Shown: positions 1 through 12,666, counted from the first letter of the stretch. The stretch: DNA of 64,000 nt from Glossina fuscipes (GCF_014805625.2 NW_023998415.1:24011659-24075658); one strand, 5' to 3'. Made by a program: numbers and translations. The notes: a model not told the origin generated them from the letters alone.

Positions 1-2593
1 CTAAAGTATAATGTTCGAGAACTTTTTTTTTTTGCACTGTATTTTCTAATCTGCTAAACACAAAACTTTCTTTTTGCGTCTGTCTCGCCATAAATTCCCT
101 CACCTAATGTTGGTTAACTAGGTGGTGTACCGTGATTCACTTGTGTATACGAATATGTGGGGGTAGAAGTTGCTAAATGCCGCTACTTTATTTCCTGTTT
201 ATATGTTGCCAACGTTAATGATGAAATGAATAAAGTAAATATGAAAATTATATATATATTCGAATATATACGTATAACTTTTTGGAAGAGATAAATAATG
301 GAAATGCCTTCAAGTGGAAAAAGTAAAATAATAATAATCGAGGAAACGATTAAACTCGTGCAAGGCTGAAAATTAAATATCGTACCCCAGCGTTCGCTTA
401 ATCAAATTGTTCACTGATCTATCTAAAAAACTTAAAATCAAAAATTGTTCCTTGCTTCTAAGCAAACGCATATTTTTCATGGAAGGGCTTAGAAAGGACG
501 AAGAACCAAAACGTGAAGTATGATGTTGTCCAATATACATCAAAATTTCTTCTTGTTTTTTTTATAAAGTTGAAGAATTATATTCGACATAACATAAAAA
601 CCAATTAGATTTCGTTTCCATCCAAAGGATTATAAGCACTCTTGTATGGGCTGGGGTTCAAGGCTGGGTAACATAGGATAATTTAATTTTGGCATATTTG
701 GACCGATTTTCATCGTAAGAATGTTTAGGGAAGACGGTCGAAAAATTCAAATTTTTTTCTTCGTATAACGAACTCTATGCAATCGCTTTCAATAGGAACA
801 TTGCTCTTGGACCAAAGCATGCACCATCAAATTATTTAAAATATTACGATCTGTAGAATAAATCCAAAGTACATGGGCTGATATCACTTAGATATAACAG
901 GACAAAGAAGCTTAAATCTATTTAAAAAATAATTCTGAATTGATCGGTACAATGTATAAGTAGAGTTTGATTAACTTTTGAATAGAATTGAACCTTTATT
1001 ACTAAAAATGAAGAGAAGCATTTAATTCAAAGTATTTTCCATCCCCAGCTTCTATATCTGTCTCCTTTTAAGCGAAATAGAAATTGCAAACGGAAAGTAC
1101 AACTGATCCTTACAGCCTATCCACAGAAGGTATGGCCATAAACTGGAAAGCCCTCCTCATTGAAAAGTCAAAAATTTATTTGGCATTTGCAACAGTTTTT
1201 CAGCTCAAACGCATCAGTCGCGCAGTCGAAGATATTCTGTTTTGTCGTTTATGTTAATGGTTCACCTAGTCTGCACCTAGTCTCGGCTGGACAACGTAAC
1301 GCGCAAGCCTTATTCAAAGTTGCAAAGAAACTTTAACGTGTACACTTCAGACCGATAACTTGTAAACTTTTATTCAGCAACCTATCGCGCTAGTTATGAC
1401 CTTCTTTGAAAAATGGTGATACTTTATTACAACAATGTATAACTTAATAAAACAAGTTTCACTCGAAGTGATTCGGTTAAAAAATATCATTATTACTATT
1501 TGTTTCTATATATGAAACGTGTGGTAATGAATCAATTATATATAATTCCAATTCAATTTCTGGCTTAGAGTAGGCCATTCTTTCATCGCCTAAAATTAAT
1601 ATTTCGTAATTAATCTTAAGAAAGAATCGGCGCATTATCTTTTAAAGCTCCAGATGTTTCGTTTTCTTCCGTTACGTTATAAGATAGCAAGACGGACTCT
1701 CCAAATGTTCTTCTCTCGATACTACTCTATTGCTATTCGCTGCTTTGCTCGCGTATAGCACGTTAGTTACGTTCCAAAAAATTTATCGTGTTATACGAAA
1801 TAAATATATATAGTACGAAAAATTAAAGACATGCTATTATATTTTCGTAATTCAAGTAAATATCTTTATTAACACTTTCTTAAGAACATAACAACAATGT
1901 TTGCTTCGTCATTACTAATGGCGGGGGCTTTCTTTTTGCTAAGATATCTTCATCCCCTCTGAGCATTTTTGTGCATTACCTTCCCGTCCATACTCGTTCT
2001 GTAGCGATTATCGAAGGGTGAGGGGTACATTCATTTTGTCATGACATTTGCAACGCCCAGAAGGAAGCTTCAGAGGCCCAATAAGGTATATCTATTCGTG
2101 ATCAGCCTCAAATTCAGAATCAATTTAAGCATGTCCATCTGTTCGTTCATGTTACGTAAGCTTCAAACTTGGCAGAAACATTGGAAGCCCAATTTTCCCA
2201 ATTCTCGAACCGTATTAGACTGGGTGTGTGCTGTCGAAGTGCCGTGTAGTATGGCAATGTTCTCATTGTTCTCGAGTCGTGCTGGAGTAAAACCGTGATA
2301 TAAAAATGCCGTCCCGTTACACGGTCCACCATCTGTTTCTCTTGTTTATATATTTCATTGGAATGCCTGCCCGTTTGTGGGGCTTCATACTGCAGAATAA
2401 ATCTATCGTATAGATTTGGCATGGATCTGTCTGCCTAACTTGCAAGCAATTTTGTTGAAATTATTAATAAGGCATTGCTGTGCTTCAATCATTATTAAAA
2501 CATATGAAATTATTGTAAATCAAAAGTTTTATATGAGTTACGTAAGAGTTTTTACTTGTCCATGATTGTTTGATGACTTGATCTTGTTTTCAG
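1..2593 (+). other. Mob2: Mob2 intron (3' part)
   Basis: This stretch lies directly upstream of an internal Mob2 exon and ends in a normal acceptor (TTGTTTTCAG), so it is inferred to be intron. I looked for the expected preceding Mob2 exon, which should carry a Leu-Pro-Pro-Gly-like segment followed by Glu-Trp, and found none, so the earlier exons lie to the left of the window. It is AT-rich and contains one decayed copy of the dispersed repeat at about 1990-2330. I see no other coding signal. Confidence 0.8.
1990..2330 (+). repeat. dispersed repeat family copy A
   Basis: This is the plus-orientation copy with the clearest 5' part. It has a segment reading CAACGCCCAGAAGGAAG, then a CCCAATAAGGTATAT block, then GATCAGCCTC, then CATGTCCATCTGTTCG. 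The same order of blocks recurs near 55.0 kb and 61.3 kb, and in reverse near 25.1 kb. The family resembles an abundant interspersed repeat I associate with tephritid genomes; that link is from memory. It has no coding capacity. Confidence 0.55.
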
Positions 2594-2690
2594 CTTTGGC
2601 TCTATTCGAACATGTGAATTTGGTTTATGGTACAATTAGTGAATTTTGCACACCTTCGGGTTGCGCCGACATGACGGGACCGGGAAACAG
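2594..2690 (+). CDS. Mob2: Mob2 exon (MOB domain, zinc-binding cysteines)
   Basis: This internal exon is read in phase from its third base and encodes Leu-Ala-Leu-Phe-Glu-His through Gly-Pro-Gly-Asn. It is bounded by the acceptor TTGTTTTCAG and the donor GTCTGT and ends two bases into an Arg codon that the next exon completes. It contains the CX4C cysteine pair (Cys-Thr-Pro-Ser-Gly-Cys) that binds zinc in MOB proteins. The 73-bp intron that follows has the typical size of a short fly intron. Confidence 0.96.
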
Positions 2691-2763
2691 GTCTGTAAAC
2701 GCTTAGAGAAATTTAAATAATGTGAAAATGCCTATTAAAGATTTATTTGATAAATGCTTTCAG

Positions 2764-3748
2764 AACGTACTTATGGTTCGATGAGAAAGGCAAAAAGACT
2801 CGTGTAGCGGCTCCTCAATATATCGATTATGTGATGACGTTTACGCAGAAGACCGTTAGCGATGAGTCGATATTCCCAACCAAATATGCTAACGAATTTC
2901 CCAGTTCGTTTGAGTCGATTGCCCGTAAAATTTTACGCTTGCAATTTCATGTGATAGCACATCTCTATGCGGCGCATTTTCGAGAAATTGCGTTGCTGGG
3001 TTTGCACACGCACCTCAATTTAACTTTTGCCCACTTGACTGCCTTACATAGGCGATTCAATTTGATTGATGAAAAGGAAACGGACGTTTTGCGTGATTTG
3101 GAAGTGGCTTTAAGATTAACAGATGACACCAACTCCTCCTCTACAACACAAGTCGACCATGAGACGGCAAGTGCGAGTGAAAGCGGTGCTAAGACAGCAG
3201 AGGATGTCAATTTAACTACAGTGCAACACAATAATATAGCACCGGCAGGGGTAGCGGCATCGCTTATAGATAGCAATGTGACAGCAACGCTTCCCATTTG
3301 CACACAACCAGAAGCGGCAATGAAAACGCAACAGCAACCGTTTGGAGGTGTTGCGGGTGGCGGCGGATTAATGGGCGGCATTCTGGGTGATTTGAGTACC
3401 GGTGAATTTGGTTATTGTACTTCAGCAGTTCCTGCTTCCTCCTCCAGCAATTCCTCCCCTTCTTGCACCAGCCACAATGCCTGCAATGCGACGGCCGATC
3501 AGTGCGGCGGCACTTCATCATCGATGTCCATTACGGCAAACGGGAATAATGGGGCGGGCGCTGGCGCTCTCTATTTAAATTTTCACAACAGCAACAATAA
3601 TAATAATCATCACCATCATCATCATAATAATCATATTCCCCATCATATTCATCATCAAAATCACTACGCGCAGAACAGTGGCCTCATACAGTGCAATGCC
3701 AGCAATGCTCCTAGTTCGGTGGCAACCACTTCGACTACAACAGCATAG
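2764..3748 (+). CDS. Mob2: Mob2, 3' coding exon: NDR kinase cofactor, MOB domain end plus low-complexity tail
   Basis: This is the last coding exon of Mob2. MOB proteins bind and activate NDR/LATS-family kinases; in Drosophila Mob2 partners Tricornered in cell shape, dendrite and neuromuscular functions (established knowledge). The exon completes an Arg codon and continues through Thr-Tyr-Leu-Trp-Phe-Asp-Glu-Lys-Gly-Lys-Lys. The second zinc-binding pair is visible as His-Leu-Tyr-Ala-Ala-His (HX4H), completing the CX4C of the previous exon. The MOB fold ends about 120 codons in, after Leu-Arg-Leu-Thr-Asp-Asp. It is followed by about 200 residues rich in Ser, Thr, Gly, Gln, Asn and His, including a Gly-rich LMGGILGDL segment and an Asn/His run near 3590-3660. 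The frame ends at TAG (3746-3748). An apparent start at 2747 is intronic. With the previous exon, 359 C-terminal residues are in the window; the N terminus is missing. The family match is unambiguous, and assignment to Mob2 rather than another MOB rests on the near-identical fly sequence I recall and on the scylla neighbour. Confidence 0.96.
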
Positions 3749-5160
3749 CTGCTCTAACCGCTTGCTCTCATAATGCAAATGCTAACGAATACGTTGACGA
3801 TTGTTATTGCGCGACTGCAATATTGTGCACTACACTCCTTAAACTTCCTTACAGTTACATGAATACACTCACACTCACTTAAAAAAGAAAAAAAGTGAAA
3901 ACAAAAAAAACAAAAAAAATCTTTTTAAATGAATGAAACACAAGCAGACAAATCGGAACTCTCTACTATCAATCAATCTATCTATCTATTCTCGTTAAAC
4001 ACAAAACAATTTTTAAATGAGATGCTTAAAAATTAAAACATACATATACACACACACACACACACACACACTCACACACAAATACACACAAACACATACA
4101 CACCCTTTAACAAATCAATAAATATTTTATTAATTTTTATGCAAAATATAAAAAAGAAAAACAAAAAAAAAAAAAAAAATCCAAACAAAACAAAACAAAA
4201 AGTGTAGCAAATTTTCATTGTGAGAAACTGTTTAAAATGAATAAAACAAAGTAAAAAAATAAAAAAATAGAAGAAAAACAAAAGAAAAAATTATCATAAT
4301 TAAAATAAAAAGAAAAATGTTAAGATTATTGCCTTGTTTTTTTGTGTTAATCAGGGCAAACGCTTATGCTTTATATTTATAAATAAACGGACACACATAT
4401 ACACATTAATAGATATATTTACATACAATGCGTTTATAAATTATGCAAAAATGATGTGAAAAATAAGAAAATTTTTAAGAATAAGAAATGAAAATCTTAA
4501 CTAATGAAACTTAAAATAAATAAATAAAAAGAAAACGTATAAAACTATTTCCTTCATAACACACAACTAAACCAGCTTTTAATTGTAAAGAAAAATATAC
4601 ACACAACAACAAAATTTAAACACAGTAATATAGTTATCTACCTATCTATCTATTAGACCATTTCCCGGACCTAACTCCTCATTCCTACTCTCAAATGATC
4701 TTCGTTATCTTTAACTCTCGATCTATCTCTATTTATCTCTTTTATCTCTCTCTTTCAAAACATACAAGATGGTTATTCAACTCAAGAACTACATTATAAA
4801 CCATTTAAATTAGGAAAATCGTATTTAAAGCAAAGACGTTATTGTTCAACCTTTTAATTTAAAAAAAAAAAATATTGTATTATAAATATAATTAAAAATA
4901 AATTTAAATTAAAAACATAATTATCAGTAGTCTGATTATAAACAACAAAACATGATAAAAAAAAAAAAAAAAAAAATAATAATAGCAACAATGCTAATAA
5001 TAGTAATAATAATAAAAATTATAATTATAATAATTAAATAATGATAATATACTTTTAATCGAAAAACACTTAAAAAAGTAAAGTAATTTAATAAAAAAGA
5101 AATAAAACATTGCCGCCGCCGCATTATTAGCGTCAAAAATGATCCATCTTTTTTTTTTTT
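3749..5160 (+). other. Mob2: Mob2 3' UTR and A-rich tail region
   Basis: After the Mob2 stop the plus strand is strikingly rich in A for about 1.3 kb, with many oligo-A runs, a CA microsatellite and several AATAAA hexamers (for example at about 4117, 4380 and 4515). This fits a long fly 3' UTR. Which hexamer is used for polyadenylation cannot be decided from sequence. The compositional asymmetry ends near 5140-5165, where poly-A gives way to a T17-like run. Confidence 0.6.
4048..4104 (+). repeat. (CA)n microsatellite
   Basis: A CA dinucleotide array, slightly interrupted after about 15 units, lies inside the probable Mob2 3' UTR. Confidence 0.9.
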
Positions 5161-8119
5161 TTTTGTTTCTTGACCGTCGACATCAACCCTGCAAGGGAAG
5201 CAGTCAATTTCATTACCTAATATCTACGTACTGGCCTGCCGTCTGCTTCTCACCTTTCCTAAAAGAACTGATAGCAGCGTTATAATAATAGCGCCTTCAT
5301 CTTAACGCGCCGGTTCATCTGTTCACCTTTATGGCATATAATTATGTGTTTTTTGATATAGGAAAAGCATTATTTAATTTTATATAATTGTCCCTTTCAT
5401 TATGCAGCAAATAATTTTGCAAATCGTTCGTTCGTTCTTGATTCTTTTCAACTTTATGAGCCTTGAACATTTTCTTATCACTATTGACAACGACTCGAAA
5501 GACAAACGGATAACTATGTATTCGGCAAAATTTCTTACAATTTGTATACATTTCAATCATTCCATTGAATCCTTTACAACGTAAGTTTGTGTGCCTGCAA
5601 AGGTAAAGAAATGCAAGCTTCGAATTTTTAGTATCAACGAAGGTAAAAGATAGTAATCCGTTGTCACCGGCACCGGAGAATATGCTCTATAATCAAAAAT
5701 CCTTTGAAATACACTGTGAAAAACGAGTGTAATACTTGATGAAATTGAATTATCTCATGCAGAAAAATTTGCCGATTGCATTTCGGCAAAATTTCCGAAT
5801 GCATTAGTCTTTCCAACCTGTCCACGTACGCAAGGAAATTGAGTTAATTTTTCGTTTCCCACCATTTTGTACACAATGATATTTTTGGGATTACGTATCT
5901 TTCGATATTGAAGACAATCGCTGAATTGTTGCTTTCAATACGTTTATATTCCACTTAAACTCCTAAACTAAGTTCTTAAAGAAACAGCATTCGCTGAAAA
6001 TGAAATTACTTGTTGTTTTTTTATTTTTTTTTTATTATTATTAACCCTCCCTGCACTTACTGGTCCTTCTCTTCAGAAAAAGAAAAATAGGCTTTGAAAC
6101 ATTTCGCTGCGGAGTGCTGTGAATCTTGAAGATGCATTTCTTAAACCTAAACAAGCAGAAGAAGCATTCTGCGAATTCAGCTTCGCAAGTCCCATACTCT
6201 TGAGGTGAACAGAAACCTTGAAATAAATGATTAAGATTGATTTGTACAAAGAGTATTGCATCGATAGAGTATGTATAGTGAATGAAGGGGAGATTGTGCT
6301 GGAATAAAGCGTCGAAATAGAACATGCCACTATATGTTATACAATCAAATACAATCAACTGAACGAAATTGTATTATCGATAGCAATTAATTGATTTAAT
6401 TTTAAGGTTTTATTAATATATGATACCGTGCTATGTAGAGATCGCAAAACACGTTCATCACGTTCATCATTCTAAACATGTACACGCGTATAATATACTG
6501 TATATTATGTGTTTATATTTCTTTCATTATCAGTTATTCGCTGTCTATACGTATTTAGTATTTCAATATCAGAATTGCTTACAAAACCGTCTATATTATG
6601 ACGACCTGCGGGGCATCTAAATTCTCTATAGTTGTAACATATTTTGCTTAAAATAAAGTTGCTAGTTGAATAAAACTGTAAAGTTTAAGGTTAAGAAAAC
6701 AAAAAGGTTATAGCAAGTTATTAATACTTAGTACAAATATAGAAATTTTTACAAGACAAACAAGTGAAATTATATTAGCGCTGAGACGAATCTTTCGCAT
6801 CCATATCTTTTTCAAGTACTTGCTATTTTTATAGTCATGCGGTCAACCAGCCGATTAAAGTGGCTTCTACGCTTCACTTTCTTCGAGCAAGAATATTTCA
6901 ACATGTAACGCTTCACGTTTCTACAAAAATCGGCGTTAGACAATCGGAAACGGACACGACTAGTTCGACTTGGAATCAATCCTACATTAACTAAGAATAC
7001 AAAAGATAATAAATTTAAATCGCGACTTTACTATTAACAAAAGTTCAATAATTATATTGTTAGTTGACAGCATTGTTTAAAGTGGGTATGAAGGACCACC
7101 TTGTTTTTTTCACTTTGCCGAGCGTGCTCTTAAGCTGGTCATAAAATGAGCAAAAAAATATAAATTCGATTTTGTAATAATTTATTTTTTAATTCCTGTG
7201 CCATAAATGCTACCTAAGAATATATATAAAAAAAAGCATGCAAGTCAATGTCAATATAAAATTGCCATCCCCCTTGCCAACGCTTTTGTCCGCAATTCCT
7301 CTCGGGAGGTTGCTTAGCTTCTTAGACGGATGACCAAAAAGATAGCTCTCCTGAAATGCGGCGACAAAAATACATAGACTTTTTCTTGATTTCAGAACGT
7401 CGTCGTCGTCATCGTCTAAGGTGCGAAACAAATACTGCGAATAATATCTAGAACGGGATCTGGGGGCTGCACTTGACAACAAACATGAAAGGGAGATTCA
7501 TGAGAGACAACAGAATGGGCAGATTGCGATATTTGGACATTTCGGAAAGGAGAATGGAGCCATACACTCGTCCCTATGCGAGTAAATTTCCCTTTCTCGC
7601 ATGATAATTATAATCAAACTATTTAGAAAGAATTATTATTAGGAATTAACGCTAGTTGTCACGAGAAAATATTGAAGTTTTGTAAAGTTTTGCTCAAAGC
7701 TGAAGAGAAGAAAATTGTTGATTTTGCCTGAACATGCATTAGGGACCGTCACAGACGCGAAATTTAGCGTCTGGTTGACCGCTTGTTCGCCAATCGCCGC
7801 TGCTGGCAGGCGAACCTACCAGCATGACAATGGGAAGGTCATGGCTATACAGCGAATGAAATTCTGAAATAAAGAGATATCGCATGCTACACTCATGAGG
7901 TAAGCGATTATTAAGTTTCGCAAAAAACCAAGAAAGAAAAACCTGGGGAAAATAATCCATTTGATCCCGGCACACATCTTTTCATTCACCATCCACGCAT
8001 GTAGTACTCTTCCCCTTGAGAGTTAGCGAACCTATTTTCCTTTTCAAGGACTAGGGTTTCTTACATAATTTTAATTCGTGATAATTGATAAATTTTTAGT
8101 AGTCCATGAGTCAAAGAAA

Positions 8120-8151
<32 letters not shown>

Positions 8152-9011
8152 GATTAAGTAAATAAATAAATTGAAAATACTTAGTTGAGATTAGTAAGGA
8201 TAACGTTGTATACACCAAATAATATTTGATCGTGAATGGGTAATGTATAATAGACAGCGGATCACTGAATGAAAAATAATAACGGAATGAATGCAACATA
8301 TATATGTTTGATAAAGTATAACGGCGATGGTTAACAATGTATGTATTTTCATAAGGTAAAGAAAAAATTTCGTTGGGTTCTTCGTAATAGAAGGCTTTAG
8401 ATTTGCTTAGCTATAGTAATACTAATCTTATTCAAGTATAATGCAGTGCAGAAAAATGACTGGAAGTTAGCGGAGAGTGACTCTGTTTTAAAAATGACCC
8501 AACATTTCAAAAGAAAGTTCATATATTCCAATATCGGCAACGCTTCACTGGCCTGTGAAAAAATTCGTGGTACGCTTATAGTAAAGATATTTTATCAAAT
8601 TCCCCATTTTCCGTTTCAGGATATCGATGAAATTCTTCAAAGCATTGAAAAAGCGCAGTACATTGCATTTTGACACGTCGTCGTGAAACTGAACGTTCGC
8701 CTCGAATTGAATCAGATAGCAAAAGACGTTGGATTTTTGAACACAACATGTATTAAGATTTGAAAATTTAAGCGATTAAATTTTCATCCGCGGATTGCTA
8801 CTGAAACGAAACAAAACGGAGCCGTTAGCAATGATAGACGAATACACAATTCTCTTAAAGGTATAAGACGGCTTTCAAAGCGAATGCGTAAACATAGCGT
8901 GGAATTCGTCGTTGCCACCAAACTACGGGGACCGAAACAACAGACAAGTTTAAATTGGTTTTGAGTGCTTCTGTGTCGATTGGTATAATAAAAGGCCGAT
9001 TTATCTCATAG

Positions 9012-9050
9012 GTTCCTCTGGATGTTGCACATATCTGCACAAGTCTAAGA
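9012..9050 (-). repeat. dispersed repeat family, end fragment
   Basis: CTCTGGATGTTGCACATATC followed by TGCACAAG matches, in reverse orientation, the outer end of the dispersed family seen at 61.28 kb (plus) and 24.42 kb (minus). Confidence 0.4.
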
Positions 9051-10276
9051 TACAACATCAGTAATATTAGATGAAGTACTCGGCTTTAGCAAAACACCAA
9101 GAGAGATTGATAAAAATGATTTGAAACATTCAGTTTTGCACGAGCTCATCAAGCATGGCTTTAAAGCTGCGCGAGATGGTTAAATCCCTTTTGAATTTTA
9201 TTATGACTTGCGGATTAATTTTTTGTGTTATGCAAATTGGCAAACAAATTAAGTAGACATTGGAAATACACTGATCGCATTCAATGAAAAGAAAATGCTG
9301 CTCGTAAAGTTTTCACTCATAAAATCAAGTAAGTGTACACAAGGTCGCTACAACGCTATAAGTGACAGTAAAAGAAAACTTAACGTATGTGCGATAGAAA
9401 CTTTCTTTTTTTTGAATTAATGAAAAATTGAAGCTGGAGTGTCACATGATTAACTTTCCTACTGCGGTTAATGGGAACGTGAACTCTTTATTCGCTACAT
9501 ATAATTGCTCAGCATAGTTGTAGACGAGATCACAAGATTTATTTTTGACCGAGAATCAAAAGTAATTGAATCTTTTTGTGAATTCATGACTTCTTAAAAT
9601 TCATTTGCAAGAACGTTGTACGTCCTCGTCTCGCGCGAGCTATTAGTATACTGATGTGACTGTGTTCAAGTTGCTTGGAGAAATGGCTTAACTTTGAAAA
9701 CGTTAACCAACGCCTCGCTTCTCAGCCTTTTATATACATACATATATACTTACCGTCTTGATTTTTTGTAATACTAATTATTCAGAAGTCATGATTCGAT
9801 CGCAGACTCTCGTTCGTATAAATTTTCGCATATTAAATTAAATTAAAGAAAGCACCTCGACTGATCAAATCAAAGGATTAGTTTAAAGAGCAGAATACTA
9901 CCCTCCAACCCCCCCACCAACCACCATACCCGACGCTTACGCCACCCCTCGCACATACGACAATATTCATTCATGATTACGTGATTGATTGATCGCAATG
10001 GATGAATCGTTGACCTATGTACAGCCTAACACGTGAATGCAATTTAATGGACTATGCAACGCAAAAGCATTCGTTCTCTTCAAAGTTTGCAAACGTCTCT
10101 TGGCACGTACTTATAGAAAAAAGTTTTATTAAGTTAACCACAACTACAATTACACGTCATTTAATAGGAAAGTAATATTTTTTAAAGCTTAAGTAGAAGA
10201 AAACGATTAAAAATACCGTTTACAAAACAACTTTCTTTCAAGCTTGATCTAATTATTTAAACTGATAAATAATATA

Positions 10277-10279
<3 letters not shown>

Positions 10280-10314
<35 letters not shown>

Positions 10315-10344
10315 ACTATATACATGAGTGTATATATAGTTGTA
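10280..10344. repeat. (TA)n array followed by an inverted repeat
   Basis: A TA array of about 16 units (10280-10312) runs into a perfect-looking hairpin: TACAACTATATACA at 10311-10324 pairs with TGTATATATAGTTGTA at 10329-10344 around a 4-base loop. No function is evident. Confidence 0.8.
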
Positions 10345-12360
10345 TAATAATATTTTAAAAGTTGCTACTTTTTCATAATACTAGAATATTTTCATGGATT
10401 ATTAATAGTAATTTTTTTCTTTTCTCTTTTTTTTTTTATTTTTTTAATTTTTTTATTATAATAATATCACATAAACTTTTGTTCTGTTTGTTTACTTTTT
10501 GTTAATTTAATTTAATTGCATCATTCGCTTACGTCTTGTATGTATTATTAAGGTATATTATCAACTACGTTAAATATGATTTTTTTTAATATTTATTTTG
10601 TATCACCATTATCATTATCATTATCATTATCGTAATCATCATCACTATCATCACTTTATATTTGCATGTAGAAGTATTTGAAAACTTAACGAATACACAT
10701 TTATTTGATTTTGCTTACTTTTAAAATTCGTTTTTTGTCGCTAATATTTTTTTAATATCTTTATAAATATTACAAGCAACAAGTAAAAAAAGGGGTAATA
10801 TTCGCTTTTTTGCGAATCTCTTATATCGACCACTTCAAATTATATGCATAAATATTGAATGGCCCCATGAAATATTTAAAGGTGAATTTTTATCGAGTCA
10901 ACATTTACTATTGTGATTGTATTTGAGAATTGTTAGCGGTTACTTAATGCGGGCCGAGCATTTTTTTGAAACTTGAACTGTCGTCAGAAATACGCTTTAA
11001 ACTTATACGGAAGGCAAGTCGATACAAAACTGTACGGTAATCACGACCGCACCGTCTGGTAAGTACTGGTTTAGATAAAGAATGAACTCAGAACAATCCT
11101 ATCAAAGTAACTTTGGATTCAGTGTAGATCCAATACCTTGTAATGCAGTCTCATTCCACTTTTAAATCCTCTTTATTACCTTTATTACTATGTAGTCTAA
11201 AAAGAAATGCTTGGATTAAGCACATTTTCAAAGGTCAAATCTGTGTTTGTTTGTCGAAAATGCTTCGGACAAATGCTTCTATATAAGATGAACTATTCCT
11301 CATCGTGGTAGAAGAGCCGTAACCAAAACGAAATACAGCCCCACTGCCTGTCCTTGCTACAAGAGATCTCTTCAAATGTCAGTAAAGTTGGGCAAACTCC
11401 TTTTTGTTTAAGAAGCTAAATAAGCTTGAGTTCCACATGATATGTAAAAAAAAAAAAAAAAAAAATTATCATCGAAAAAACTACGATGAGTTTATCGTCC
11501 AGTTGGCTATTTATTCAATACATATGTATGTATATATATATAACTGAGTGTGTACATAAATCTATATGTGTGGCATTGCAACTTGGAATTTACTTAGAAC
11601 TTTGCTTTTATATCCGTTTTAAAGGAGGTTCATACCCATTTAATAATTACGCGTATTGAAAGGTCATAATGGCACAGATAACAGCTAAAACTTTCCGAAA
11701 AAGTTTATAAAAGGAAAACTATTGTTATCCATTTATAATCTATAAATAGGATTTTGGCTTTAAATTGGTACACGCACTAAGCGAACTATAACGTGAAGTC
11801 TTAAAAAAAAAGAAAAAAAAAAAAAAAGAAAAGGTGGAGTGACAAAGCTGCTTGTTGGCATCCGGAATGTTTTTCATAGTGAAATAAATATCTTTATTGG
11901 ATTTGTCCTTTCGCCTGTGAGACTCAGTAACACGAATCAGAAACCCTATAATCTATAAGCGCACTTCATTGGCGCAAGTTGTGTCGATTTAATCGCTTTT
12001 GTGAGTCCGTCGTCTTGGGAGTGGGCATAGTCTGCCAATAATACACAGAAATTTATTAAATGCAATGGAAAATCAATGCTCGAATGGATCAACTGAATGA
12101 TTTAGTTTGAAGTGGTAGGTGTATTAAACCTTCGTTTTAAGATGAATAAAATTTTCTTACTTGTTTCGCTTGTCTCTTTTTTCATTTGTTATTCGACCTT
12201 ATTATGATATATCATTTAATCGTCGGTATATGTGTGAATATGTCACATACATATTGTTAAAATATTTAAGCAGAATACTAACTAATGTAATTACATTCAT
12301 ATTTACTTTCACTTCATGTTGTTTATATCATTATTTTTGCTTAATCGGAGGGATTACTAT

Positions 12361-12388
12361 TTGTTGTTGCTGTTGTTGTTGTTGTTGT
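12361..12388. repeat. (TTG)n microsatellite
   Basis: An interrupted TTG/TGC trinucleotide array lies in the scylla 3' flank or 3' UTR, where it reads CAA on the scylla strand. Confidence 0.85.
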
Positions 12389-12512
12389 CGTTCTTTTTTA
12401 AAAATTTTCTCCTAAGCACAATTGACACGCTGTTTGTTTTTCCTCCATGCTTGCGTCCCTTTCTTTATGTGGTCAACGATGCTAATTATTTTAAATTATA
12501 TTTTTATGTTGT

Positions 12513-12549
12513 TTTATTATTATTGTTATTATTATTATTATTATTATTT
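12513..12549. repeat. (TTA)n microsatellite in scylla 3' UTR
   Basis: A TTA array about 40 bases after the scylla stop reads as AAT on the scylla transcript. Confidence 0.9.
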
Positions 12550-12587
12550 TCTTTATATAATTTGTACGTTTTAGGTAGATTTTCCAT

Positions 12588-12666
12588 TTACTCACAGGCA
12601 TAAATTTTATGTTTACTTAATGTAAAGTGTGGACTAATTAATATGGTGTTGCTGCGTGTTAGATTT
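12588..12666 (-). CDS. scyl: scylla exon 4 (C terminus)
   Basis: A 79-nt exon preceded by CTCACTTCACAG. It completes a Lys codon and encodes Asn-Leu-Thr-Arg-Ser-Asn-Thr-Ile, Ile-Ser-Pro-His-Phe-Thr-Leu and Lys-Ile-Tyr-Ala-Cys-Glu, then TAA. This is the conserved end of RTP801-family proteins. It is too short for an ORF scan and was found by extending the family match across intron 3. Confidence 0.9.

Larger units (their letters stand above)
5161..12587. other. spacer between convergent Mob2 and scylla, including scylla 3' UTR
   Basis: No gene is recognised here. The right part, below the scylla stop at 12588, must contain the scylla 3' UTR: on the minus strand an AATAAA lies about 70 nt after the stop (12512-12517), followed by AAT-repeat sequence. 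The rest is AT-rich with simple repeats at 8129-8150, 10280-10312 and 10603-10655, a C-rich patch at 9901-9950, and a reverse-orientation fragment of the dispersed repeat at about 9012-9050. Open frames here are short and look like chance. Confidence 0.6.

Noticed and set aside
2747..2763. Apparent start of the Mob2 reading frame at 2747
   Set aside because: It is a TTG inside a 73-bp intron; the acceptor TTTCAG at 2758-2763 and the upstream exon show that the coding sequence enters at 2764.
2965..3521. Antisense open frames across Mob2
   Set aside because: They are shadows of the coding strand, rich in Cys and Pro, with no splice or family support.
7210..7482. Minus-strand open frame with six consecutive Asp
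   Set aside because: The Asp run is a GTC trinucleotide repeat; there is no family match, no convincing start context and no splice partner.
10268..10344. TA array plus hairpin as a replication origin or terminator
   Set aside because: Such structures are common in fly microsatellites and nothing else supports a function.
12120..12250. Minus-strand frame ending Arg-Lys-Phe-Tyr-Ser-Ser as the scylla C terminus
   Set aside because: It has an upstream stop and no acceptor; the exon at 12666-12588 matches the family far better and has the right phase.
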